19,960 nucleotides of DNA from Treponema sp. (GTDB taxonomy: Bacteria; Spirochaetota; Spirochaetia; Treponematales; Treponemataceae), in NCBI GenBank assembly GCA_021442965.1, contig JABUUX010000163.1, positions 1 through 19,960 of the forward strand. Reading direction: 5' to 3'. The notes under the pieces were generated by a model. It searched no databases. It saw only the letters and a program-made list of their open reading frames with translations, and was not told where the DNA came from. The position numbers were made by a program, and so were the translations under genes. Below, piece by piece: positions 7,289 through 14,045 of this stretch. Every line of letters begins with the position of its first letter. Positions within the stretch are counted from its first letter, which is position 1.

Positions 7289-8007
7289 AAAAGTTATCTG
7301 TATTAGTAGCAACATTGCTTTTTGTAGCAGGAATAACATTTGCACAGAGCCGAAGTCTTTCGGATCCGGATCCTCAGAATATCGGACGTGATTCAGCTAT
7401 TCAGTCACTTCGTGAAGTTTCAATTGACAAATTTGAACGTGACGGATCATGGAATGTTCACATTTCTCCAGACTATGGTGTAATTACAAGTCGTCTTTTT
7501 GACGGTAATCCTGCCATGAAAGATCCTCTTCCAGAAGATGTAGGGCATGAAGATGAAGATACACAGGTTCTTGGTGTAAGAGTTGATTTCTTTAAACGTG
7601 GAATTAACTCATTCACAATTACTGCTGGTCGTCCTCTTCCTGTTGAAGGAACTACAAAGATTATTTCTATGTGGGTTTGCGGTCGTAATCAGAGTCATGA
7701 TATGTATGTTTTGGTACAGGATTACTTTGGCCACAATTATGAATTATACATGGGTAATCTTGGCTTTAATGGTTGGAAAAAACTTACCGCTGTAGTTCCA
7801 GCTTCTCCTGATGGTGAACATGGAATTGTTCAGAGCAGTTCATATTATGGTGAAAGACCTGGACTTCGTATTATTGGTTTTAGAGTTGACTGTAATCCAA
7901 TGCAGGCTCGCGGTCAGTATTATCTATATCTGGATGATCTTCGTGCTGTTACAGACCTTTATGATCTGGAAAACCGTGATGAAGATGATATGATTGATAA
8001 CTGGTAA
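7285..8007 (+). CDS. Second FlaA-family flagellar filament outer-layer protein
   Basis: A 240-residue paralogue of the upstream gene, with a 20-residue signal peptide (MKKLSVLVATLLFVAGITFA, cleavage before QSRS). It shares the same order of landmarks: a central ISMWVCGR segment matching MDFWVWG, GFNGWKKLTAVVP matching RFQGWKNLIVNIP, IIGFRVD matching FVGFRIR, and a final YYLYLDDLRA strand. It therefore probably also enters the periplasm and joins the filament sheath. It lacks the Ser-rich tail and ends in an acidic stretch (NRDEDDMIDNW). The ATG overlaps the upstream stop (ATGA at 7285-7288), with GAGGAGG about 9 bp upstream, so translation is probably coupled and the two subunits made together. 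Confidence 0.88.
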   Translation: MKKLSVLVATLLFVAGITFAQSRSLSDPDPQNIGRDSAIQSLREVSIDKFERDGSWNVHISPDYGVITSRLFDGNPAMKDPLPEDVGHEDEDTQVLGVRVDFFKRGINSFTITAGRPLPVEGTTKIISMWVCGRNQSHDMYVLVQDYFGHNYELYMGNLGFNGWKKLTAVVPASPDGEHGIVQSSSYYGERPGLRIIGFRVDCNPMQARGQYYLYLDDLRAVTDLYDLENRDEDDMIDNW

Positions 8008-8030
8008 TTAAGTTTATTTAGTGCAAAATG

Positions 8031-8064
8031 AAAAGGATTCAGTGTATTCTGAATCCTTTTTTTT
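8031..8064. terminator. Bidirectional intrinsic terminator between flaA and the nuclease-like gene
   Basis: A 12-bp perfect inverted repeat (8031-8042 with 8049-8060; core AAGGATTCAG/CTGAATCCTT) has a 6-nt loop. On the plus strand it ends in eight T (8057-8064), 23 bp past the second flaA stop. On the minus strand it lies just past the stop codon at 8067 and is followed by TTTTCATTTT, so it can end both converging transcripts. Confidence 0.9.
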
Positions 8065-8066
8065 GT

Positions 8067-8831
8067 TTAAATAGTATCAAAGGTTCCGTATGCGTCAGGA
8101 GGTATGTAATTCGAATTTAATTTATAAAATCTTGATCTGTTTTTTGTTTCTGAAAAAATTATTAAATTCATTTTTGAAAGCACCCAAATCATAAGGTGAG
8201 AATTCTTTGCTGCAGAAGATGGAAGTGTTTTATCTTTTTTTAATTGTTCAGAAATATCTTTTGCACAAAAACTGATATATTTTTTTATTGGAATTAAATT
8301 TAAGAAATCTTCTGGCTGATTAAATTTCCTTGTTTTAATAATTTCTTTTAGTTCTTTTCCGGTTTTTATCCAGTTTCTTTTAAATCTTCTTCTGCAGTTA
8401 ATGGTTTGAACAGGTTCGGGAGTTCTTTTCCTTTTTTCTGTTATATAGGTTTCCACTACTTCAAGTGTAAAGTTCTTATCAAGAAGTACCGGATAAATAC
8501 CGGTCAGTTCATTAAAAATGTTATAAATACTTTGAGTTTGAGGACTTTTTCTTTTTGATATCAGACTGCCGTTTTCGTCATACAGTTCAATCCATTTATT
8601 TATAACTAGCGGGTAAACCAGTATAACCTTATGTCCGTGTTCAATGGTGTTTAGAATTTTAGGAAGTAATTTTGAAAGATTTTTAGTTTGTATTTCAATT
8701 ACAATACCGGAATCTGAAAGAATATCATAAATATGTCCATGAAGTTTTACTTCAGTTTTTCCGTTGTATTGTTCACAATACATAATCTTTAAACTATGAT
8801 GAAGTTCACTTTCATTATAAGTATTAATCAT
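8067..8831 (-). CDS. Hypothetical protein with PD-(D/E)XK nuclease-like core
   Basis: A 254-residue protein without signal peptide or membrane helix, so probably cytoplasmic. Its first half shows the order of a PD-(D/E)XK-type fold: Glu27 in an early helix (NGKTEVKL), Asp36 (HIYDIL), then EIQT (Glu46, Gln48) in the place of the E-x-K triad, followed by the strand KVILVYPL (68-75). Gln for Lys in the last position is tolerated in some members of this superfamily. A basic middle (CRRRFKRNW, 146-154) and a possible winged-helix-like C-terminus (about 185-240) could bind DNA. I recall similar uncharacterised proteins in bacteria but cannot name a function. The gene begins 3 bp after the GntR regulator's stop, without its own Shine-Dalgarno sequence, which implies coupled translation. 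Nuclease activity is an inference from motif spacing only. Confidence 0.7.
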   Translation of the reverse strand: MINTYNESELHHSLKIMYCEQYNGKTEVKLHGHIYDILSDSGIVIEIQTKNLSKLLPKILNTIEHGHKVILVYPLVINKWIELYDENGSLISKRKSPQTQSIYNIFNELTGIYPVLLDKNFTLEVVETYITEKRKRTPEPVQTINCRRRFKRNWIKTGKELKEIIKTRKFNQPEDFLNLIPIKKYISFCAKDISEQLKKDKTLPSSAAKNSHLMIWVLSKMNLIIFSETKNRSRFYKLNSNYIPPDAYGTFDTI

Positions 8832-8834
8832 TTT

Positions 8835-9512
8835 TTATTCTGTAAAATACTCTGGATGTGCTTTGTGTATAGCCTTTTCATCAACATAAAGATGATTTAA
8901 ATGATTTTCTAAAACTTTTTTTGCAGCTTCCGGGTTTTTATTTTTAAAAGCTTCCAGAATTTGCTTGTGGTCATCAACAATTCTTGCAGTAGTTCCGGTT
9001 TCAAGGGTCAGTTCTCTTAATCGGTCAAAATGGATATTCATGAGGCGCACCATATACATACACTGAATTTTATCTGTAATCTGGTACATTTTTTCATGGA
9101 ATCTGTTATCCAAATCCATTATTTTTTCATATTTATCCGATGTTTTATAAAAATCTTGTAGAATTAAATTTTCTTCCAGTTCTTCTATGTCTTTTTCTGT
9201 AGCAAGTCTGCAGGCTTCTTCGGTAACTGCCTGTTCTATTGTTAATCTCATAAAAACAGCTTCATTTACAAGTTTCATATCAATTAATGAAACTCTACAA
9301 CCTTTTTGCGGAAGAATATCAACAATTTTTGTTCTTGAAAGTTCCTGAAGGGCTTCGTGTACCGGTGTTCTTGAGATGCCCAGTTCTTCGGCAATTTCCT
9401 GTTCGCTAATCATTATGCCTGGTTTGATTTTTAGGTTAATAATGTTTTCTTTAATGACTCTGAAAGCATATTCTCTGTTTGTTTCGTTCTTCAGTTTTTC
9501 TGCATAACTCAT
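8835..9512 (-). CDS. GntR-family transcriptional regulator, FadR/FCD subfamily
   Basis: Counting from an in-frame TTG at 9518, residues about 13-80 form the GntR winged helix with the recognition segment ISEQEIAEELGISRTPVHEA (37-56). Residues about 85-215 form an all-helical FCD effector domain with the expected metal-binding set Asp137 and His141 (DNRFH), His184 (DDHK) and His206 (NHL). Such proteins bind small carboxylates or sugar acids and usually repress nearby metabolic genes; none is adjacent here, so the ligand cannot be guessed. I chose ATG 9512 (MSYAEKL, 225 residues) because TTG is rarer and would lie upstream of the predicted transcript start. No Shine-Dalgarno sequence is visible. 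It forms a two-gene unit with the nuclease-like gene and may control itself. Confidence 0.9.
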   Translation of the reverse strand: MSYAEKLKNETNREYAFRVIKENIINLKIKPGIMISEQEIAEELGISRTPVHEALQELSRTKIVDILPQKGCRVSLIDMKLVNEAVFMRLTIEQAVTEEACRLATEKDIEELEENLILQDFYKTSDKYEKIMDLDNRFHEKMYQITDKIQCMYMVRLMNIHFDRLRELTLETGTTARIVDDHKQILEAFKNKNPEAAKKVLENHLNHLYVDEKAIHKAHPEYFTE

Positions 9513-9518
9513 AATCAA

Positions 9519-9547
9519 ATATTAAACGAAAGAAAAGGGCGGGTCAA
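9519..9547 (-). promoter_or_regulatory. Promoter of the GntR gene, probably leaderless
   Basis: On the minus strand TTGACC (9547-9542), a 17-bp spacer and TAATAT (9524-9519). The seventh base after the -10 box is the A of the ATG at 9512, so the mRNA is predicted to begin at the start codon itself. Confidence 0.6.
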
Positions 9548-9588
9548 ACTGTTTATAAAAAAAAACGCTTTATCGGCATAAAAAACCA

Positions 9589-9616
9589 TTGACATTACGA
9601 ATTTTTCTGCTAAAAT
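9589..9616 (+). promoter_or_regulatory. Promoter of the mraZ division cluster
   Basis: TTGACA (9589-9594), a 16-bp spacer and TAAAAT (9611-9616). Transcription would start near 9623, just before the repeated GTGG boxes, leaving a leader of about 39 nt to the mraZ ATG. It is the only strong promoter I see for the eight-gene run up to ftsZ. Confidence 0.75.
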
Positions 9617-9625
9617 GGTGAATAA

Positions 9626-9660
9626 GTGGGAAAAAGTGGTAGAAAGTGGTAAATAGTGGA
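9626..9660 (+). promoter_or_regulatory. Probable MraZ operator: four GTGG boxes at 10-bp spacing
   Basis: GTGGG, GTGGT, GTGGT and GTGGA start at 9626, 9636, 9646 and 9656, each separated by a 5-bp A-rich spacer. MraZ is known to bind tandem TGGGN-type boxes with 5-bp spacers in E. coli and AAAGTG(G/T) boxes in mollicutes; these copies satisfy both descriptions. They lie between the promoter and the mraZ start, so bound MraZ would block transcription of its own operon. The last box overlaps an alternative GTG start codon. Confidence 0.85.
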
Positions 9661-9661
9661 T

Positions 9662-10105
9662 ATGAAACTGCTGACTGGTGAGTACAACAATACTCTGGAT
9701 GAAAAAGGACGGATCTCGTTTCCTGTTAAATTAAGAACAGAGTTGAATCAGAATGTTCTCATCATTACACGTGGATTAGACCGCTGTTTATGGCTTTTTA
9801 CTCCTGAAGAATGGGAACTTCTGAAAGCAAAGCTTATGAGTTCAGCATCTTTGTTTAGTGAAAAAAACAGAATGGTGCTTAGACGAGTAGTTGCTCCAGC
9901 TCAGGAAGTTGAGTTTGATAAAACCGGACGCCTTTCTGTTCCACAGAGTCTGCGTGAATATGCTTCGTTGTCCAAAGAATGCACAATTCTGGCAATTGAT
10001 AAATATCTGGAATTATGGGATTCACGAACTTATGATGCTTATCTTGAAGAGAGTGAATCAAAGTTTCAGGAAGCAGCAGATGAACTAAGAAGTATAAGCT
10101 TCTAA
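9662..10105 (+). CDS. mraZ: Transcriptional regulator MraZ
   Basis: MraZ is a DNA-binding ring-forming protein that represses its own division and cell-wall cluster. The protein has two AbrB-like (SpoVT) swapped-hairpin repeats, each with the D-x-x-G-R signature: GEYNNTLDEKGRISFPVKLR near the N-terminus and VEFDKTGRLSVPQSLREYA in the second half. Its length (147 residues) is typical. I prefer ATG 9662 because family members begin within a few residues of the GEYxxTLDxKGR motif; GTG 9656 would add two residues and lies inside the fourth operator box. No good Shine-Dalgarno sequence precedes either start. It is the first gene of the cluster and sits directly behind four probable MraZ boxes. Confidence 0.96.
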   Translation: MKLLTGEYNNTLDEKGRISFPVKLRTELNQNVLIITRGLDRCLWLFTPEEWELLKAKLMSSASLFSEKNRMVLRRVVAPAQEVEFDKTGRLSVPQSLREYASLSKECTILAIDKYLELWDSRTYDAYLEESESKFQEAADELRSISF

Positions 10106-10121
10106 AAGTGGGATTGTAAGG

Positions 10122-11102
10122 GTGGAAATTGTACATACTCCGGTATTATTGAATGAATGTCTCTCGTATCTTTCTCCGGTTGGGGAAAAGTTCGAAGCTC
10201 ATGCTCTGATGGTAGATTCTACCCTAGGTGAGGGTGGTCATACATTTCATTTCCTTTCTAATTATCCTTCACTTTCAGTTATAGGACTTGATGCTGATAA
10301 AGTGATTCAAAATCGTGCAAAAGAACGTCTTTCTGTTTTTGGTAACAGAATGAGTTTTTATAATGGAAATTTCAGTGATTTTTATGCTGATTATTCTAAT
10401 GAAAAACATCCCGATATTATTCTTTTTGATTTGGGGATATCAGTATTTCATTATGAAAAATCAGGAAGAGGGTTTTCTTTTCGTTATGATGAAGACTTGG
10501 ATATGCGTATAAATCCTGAATGTGGTGAATCAGCTGCAGATATAGTAAATTCATATCCGGAAGAAAAACTTGCGGATTTAATATATTTATACGGAGAAGA
10601 AAAGTTAAGCCGTAGAATTGCCCGTGCCATCGTAGAGGTAAGACAAGGTGGGAGGATTACTTCTTCAAAGGCTCTTGGTGATATTATTTGGAATTGTGTT
10701 CCTGCAAATTATCGTTACGGGAATATTCATCCGGCAACAAGAACATTTCAGGCTTTGCGTATTGCTGCAAATGGGGAACTTACTCGTCTGCCAAAAGCTT
10801 TGCATGATGCATTTAATTGTCTTAATTCGGGTGGAAAAATGGGGGTAATAACTTTTCATTCTTTGGAAGATAGAATTGTAAAGAATTATTTTAGAAATCT
10901 GGGACGAAAGTGTGTTTGTCCTCCAGAAAGAGCAGTATGTACCTGTGGCGGAAGTCAGTGTGCAGAAATAATTACCAGAAAACCGATTTGTCCTACTGAG
11001 GAAGAAATTAAAAAGAATTCTCCTTCACGAAGTGCAAAACTTAGGGTAATTAGAAAAATTTGTAATGCAAATAAGGATCACCTTTTGGGAGTGGGATTGT
11101 GA
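10122..11102 (+). CDS. rsmH: 16S rRNA (cytosine-N4) methyltransferase RsmH (MraW)
   Basis: RsmH uses S-adenosylmethionine to methylate C1402 of 16S rRNA near the ribosomal P site. The 326-residue protein shows the family landmarks in order: DSTLGEGGHT (32-41) and GLDAD (55-59) of the SAM pocket, FDLGIS (102-107), GRGFSFRYDEDLDMR, HPATRTFQALRIAANGEL, GVITFHSLEDRIVK, and a Cys-rich segment before KPICPTEEEI near the end. It starts with GTG 16 bp after mraZ, with TAAGG overlapping just upstream. Its stop overlaps the GTG of the next gene (GTGA at 11099-11102), so the genes are co-translated. Its place right after mraZ is the classical one. Confidence 0.96.
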   Translation: MEIVHTPVLLNECLSYLSPVGEKFEAHALMVDSTLGEGGHTFHFLSNYPSLSVIGLDADKVIQNRAKERLSVFGNRMSFYNGNFSDFYADYSNEKHPDIILFDLGISVFHYEKSGRGFSFRYDEDLDMRINPECGESAADIVNSYPEEKLADLIYLYGEEKLSRRIARAIVEVRQGGRITSSKALGDIIWNCVPANYRYGNIHPATRTFQALRIAANGELTRLPKALHDAFNCLNSGGKMGVITFHSLEDRIVKNYFRNLGRKCVCPPERAVCTCGGSQCAEIITRKPICPTEEEIKKNSPSRSAKLRVIRKICNANKDHLLGVGL

Positions 11103-11386
11103 AAAAAACAACAGTAGTAATTCTATCTATACTTATTGCACTGTTAATACCAGGAGTTTTCTTTGCTTATGCATTGGTAACTAAAAGGTATACTGACAGT
11201 CATAATGAAGTTACTGGGATGGTTGAACTCCAGGAAAAGACAAAAGAAGAAAATGAACGTCTGGTAAGTGATATAGCTGTGCTAAAACAAAAAGAAAGAA
11301 TTGAACGCCTTGCAACCGAAGAACTTGGTATGCATAAAGCTGATGCAGAAGAGATTGTTCGTATGGATGTAGAAAATGACAGGTAA
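11099..11386 (+). CDS. ftsL: FtsL-like divisome membrane protein
   Basis: A 95-residue bitopic protein: a short basic N-terminus, one membrane helix at about 5-27, then a periplasmic coiled coil (about 38-72, ELQEKTKEENERLVSDIAVL) ending in RIERLATEELGM, the typical FtsL/DivIC close. FtsL bridges FtsQ/DivIB and the FtsW synthase at the septum. Direct family assignment is weak for so short a sequence, but size, topology, final motif and position between rsmH and murF all agree. The GTG start overlaps the rsmH stop and the end overlaps murF by 11 bp. No separate ftsB/divIC gene is seen in the window. Confidence 0.82.
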   Translation: MKKTTVVILSILIALLIPGVFFAYALVTKRYTDSHNEVTGMVELQEKTKEENERLVSDIAVLKQKERIERLATEELGMHKADAEEIVRMDVENDR

Positions 11387-12815
11387 AACTGAAAATATAA
11401 AATCTCTTATGACTCTGGATGAAATTCTGAACGCAACAGGAGGAAGACTTGTTGGCAGTTCAGAAGATTTTATATTTAACTCGGTTGTTACAGATTCAAG
11501 AAATGTAAAAGAATATTCTCTTTTTGTTCCGCTTGTGGGAGAGTTTCAGGACGGACATAAATATGTTCCGGATGCTGTTAAAGCTGGTAGTTCTGTTGTA
11601 TTTATTAATGAATCTGAATATGAAAAAAACTCAAAAACTTATGATGATTTAGCTTCTGCTGGTACAAAGTTTATTATAGTAAAAAATACATTGCACGGGC
11701 TTCAGGATGCGGCCGAAGGATATGTTAAAAAATTTCCTAATCTGATAAAAGTTGCAGTAACAGGTTCTTGTGGAAAAACAACAACAAAAGAAATGATTGT
11801 GTCGGTTTTGAAACAAAAATATTCTTGTGTTTATACTCAGGGAAATTTGAATTCTGAAACAGGGCTTCCGCTTTCTGTATTTAATATTCGTAAAGAGCAT
11901 GAGTGCGGAATTTTTGAAATGGGAATGAACCGTGAAAATGAAATAGGAGAGATAGCAAAGGTTTTAAAACCTGAATATGCTGTAATTACAAACATTGGAA
12001 CGGCGCATATAGGCATTCTGGGAAGTCGTGAAAATATTGCAAAAGAAAAAAGAAAAGTATTTGAGTACATTTCAGAAAATGGCTGTGCATTTATTCCAGC
12101 GGATGATGATTTTAAGGATTTTGCAGTTGAAAATGTAAAAGGAAATGTTATTGAATTTGGCGTTTCAGTTCCTGAAAATAAAAGCGGAGCAAAGTATCTT
12201 TCTGATAAAGGGTTGTTTGGGACAGAATTTCTTTTAGACGGTGAGCAGATTAATCTACCAGTTTCTGGTAAATATAATTATCAGAACGCCCTGGCTTGTG
12301 TGGCTTTGGCAAAAGTGTTGGGACTTTCAACAAGTCAGATAAAGACAGGTTTAGAATCTTTTAGAAATATTGGCGGAAGAATGGAAATTCTTAATGAAAT
12401 CTTTATAACTGGTAAGAAAGTAACTGTTGTAAAAGATTGTTATAATGCCAATCCAGATGCAATGAAGAAAGTGATAGAGCTTTGTTCAGAACAAAAGTGT
12501 CCGGGAAATAAAATATTTGTTCTTGGGGATATGAAGGAACTTGGCAGACAGTCTGAATCTGCTCATAAAGAAATAATTGATTTTGTTAAAAAAGCTGATG
12601 TAAATTATGTTGCTTTTGTAGGAACTGAATTTGGAAAATTTAAGAATGAACTTGTTTCAGGTAATTATATAAATTGTGAGTCTGTATATGATGAAAAACT
12701 TTCAAGGTTTGTTCTTGAAAATACATCAGATGAGTCAATTCTTCTCCTAAAGGGATCAAATTCGATGAGTTTATGGGATTTGCTTCCAAATCTTATAAAA
12801 GGAGGCAAGAACTGA
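11376..12815 (+). CDS. murF: UDP-MurNAc-tripeptide--D-Ala-D-Ala ligase MurF
   Basis: MurF adds the D-Ala-D-Ala dipeptide in the last cytoplasmic step of peptidoglycan precursor synthesis, using ATP. The 479-residue length is normal. Visible motifs are the N-terminal substrate domain (SVVTDSRNV, LFVPLVGEFQDGHKY), the ATP-binding P-loop VTGSCGKTTTKE (128-139), the central NLNSETGLP, EMGMNRENEIGEIA and TNIGTAHIG segments, PVSGKYNYQNALACVA, and the C-terminal KDCYNANPDAM and VLGDMKELG. The ATG at 11376 lies inside the end of ftsL. A shorter start at ATG 11409 (MTLDEI) is possible, since neither has a strong Shine-Dalgarno sequence. It is the only mur gene in the cluster; MurC, D, E, G and MraY must be encoded elsewhere. 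Confidence 0.96.
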   Translation: MTGKTENIKSLMTLDEILNATGGRLVGSSEDFIFNSVVTDSRNVKEYSLFVPLVGEFQDGHKYVPDAVKAGSSVVFINESEYEKNSKTYDDLASAGTKFIIVKNTLHGLQDAAEGYVKKFPNLIKVAVTGSCGKTTTKEMIVSVLKQKYSCVYTQGNLNSETGLPLSVFNIRKEHECGIFEMGMNRENEIGEIAKVLKPEYAVITNIGTAHIGILGSRENIAKEKRKVFEYISENGCAFIPADDDFKDFAVENVKGNVIEFGVSVPENKSGAKYLSDKGLFGTEFLLDGEQINLPVSGKYNYQNALACVALAKVLGLSTSQIKTGLESFRNIGGRMEILNEIFITGKKVTVVKDCYNANPDAMKKVIELCSEQKCPGNKIFVLGDMKELGRQSESAHKEIIDFVKKADVNYVAFVGTEFGKFKNELVSGNYINCESVYDEKLSRFVLENTSDESILLLKGSNSMSLWDLLPNLIKGGKN

Positions 12816-14044
12816 TGCAGACTTCTTATAGTTTTAATGCAGAAAGACCTCTTGAAAAATATCGTAAGAGTGATTTTGGTTTCCTTATTGCAGTAATACT
12901 TTTATGGGGAGTTGGGATTTTTACTCTTTTTGTTTGCTCTCAGGCAGAAGGATACAGAAAATTTGAAGATTCATATTATTTCGTAAAACGACAGTTAATA
13001 TGTTCTGCTGTAGGATTTGCAGGATTCCTTTTTTTTGGCTTGGCAAGCATGAAAGTAATCAGAAAGATTCTGCCGTATTTTGCAATTTTTACAGTAATTC
13101 TTTGTATACTCTGTTTTATTCCAGGAGTTGCTGCAGAGAAGCTGGATGGCGGAAAAATCAATGGTGCCAGACGCTGGATAAAAATGCCGTTCAATTTTAC
13201 ATTTCAGCCATCAGAACTTGCAAAGTTTGCAATTGTATTGTTCCTTGCAAATTTTTTTGACAAACAAAAAGATATAGAAAATCCAGAAGAGAAATCTGTA
13301 TTACAAGGAGTTATAGGTCTTACTTTGGTTACGTTGATAGTATATTTTCAGAAAGATCTTTCAACTTCAGCTTTTATTTTTTGTATAGGAATACTAATGT
13401 TCTTGGCTACTGGAACAAAATTGAGTTGGTTTGGTCTTGCCAGTCCATTAATTATGGCATTAATTATTCTTTCCATTGTAACAAGTCAGTATAGGCTGGA
13501 AAGAATTTTAGGGTATATTCATCCAACAACAGAAACTCAGTCATTAAACTTTCAGGCAAATAATGCTGTACGCGCTATAAGTTCTGGAGGTCTTTTAGGA
13601 ACAGGAATTGGAATGGATATGGTTAAGTTCAGAAGTGTTCCGGAAGTTAAAAACGATTATATTTTTGCAGGATGGGTTGAAGCGTTTGGATTTATTGGTG
13701 TTCTTGCATATATGGGGCTGCTTTTCTTTTTTGCATGGAAAGGATTTAAGATTTGTAAAAATACAGGAAATCGATTTGCAGCCTATGCTTCATTTGGATG
13801 TGTATTGTCTATTGTTGTACAGTCTTTACTGAATATTGCTGTTGTCTGTCATTTAATTCCTTCAACAGGAATTCCTCTTCCGTTTTTTTCTATGGGGGGG
13901 TCATCAATTATTGTAACACTTATGATGTGTGGCTTTGTTTTGAATGCATCAAGGTGTGATGAGCCTTCAGACAATATTTTTGAAATAGTAAGGGAAAAGA
14001 ATATAAAAACCGAATATATGAATGTAGAGTTGGGAGATATTTAA
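12815..14044 (+). CDS. ftsW: Septal peptidoglycan polymerase FtsW (SEDS family)
   Basis: FtsW polymerises lipid II into septal glycan strands in the inner membrane with a partner penicillin-binding protein. The 409-residue protein has about ten hydrophobic helices and the SEDS landmarks: GARRWI (117-122), FQPSELAKF (130-138), the acidic catalytic-loop residue Asp281 in KNDYIFAGWVEAFG, and STGIPLPFFSMGGSS (350-364). I start at ATG 12815 because AAAGGAGG lies 9 bp upstream; an in-frame ATG at 12773 would add 14 residues inside murF. The start overlaps the murF stop (TGATG). RodA is the alternative SEDS protein, but the position between murF and ftsQ points to FtsW. No cognate ftsI gene is present here. 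Confidence 0.93.
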   Translation: MQTSYSFNAERPLEKYRKSDFGFLIAVILLWGVGIFTLFVCSQAEGYRKFEDSYYFVKRQLICSAVGFAGFLFFGLASMKVIRKILPYFAIFTVILCILCFIPGVAAEKLDGGKINGARRWIKMPFNFTFQPSELAKFAIVLFLANFFDKQKDIENPEEKSVLQGVIGLTLVTLIVYFQKDLSTSAFIFCIGILMFLATGTKLSWFGLASPLIMALIILSIVTSQYRLERILGYIHPTTETQSLNFQANNAVRAISSGGLLGTGIGMDMVKFRSVPEVKNDYIFAGWVEAFGFIGVLAYMGLLFFFAWKGFKICKNTGNRFAAYASFGCVLSIVVQSLLNIAVVCHLIPSTGIPLPFFSMGGSSIIVTLMMCGFVLNASRCDEPSDNIFEIVREKNIKTEYMNVELGDI

Positions 14045-14045
14045 A

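Noticed and set aside
9626..9660. Short regularly spaced repeats resembling a mini CRISPR array
   Set aside because: The unit is only 4-5 bp with 5-bp spacers, lies in a promoter leader and matches MraZ boxes; there are no cas genes.
10107..11100. AGTGGGATTGT repeated before rsmH (10107-10117) and ftsL (11090-11100) as extra MraZ boxes
   Set aside because: Each is a single box without the 10-bp-phased partners MraZ needs; more likely chance similarity near gene starts.
12773..12814. Upstream ATG that would lengthen ftsW by 14 residues
   Set aside because: It lies inside murF without a ribosome-binding site, while ATG 12815 has AAAGGAGG at good spacing and overlaps the murF stop.
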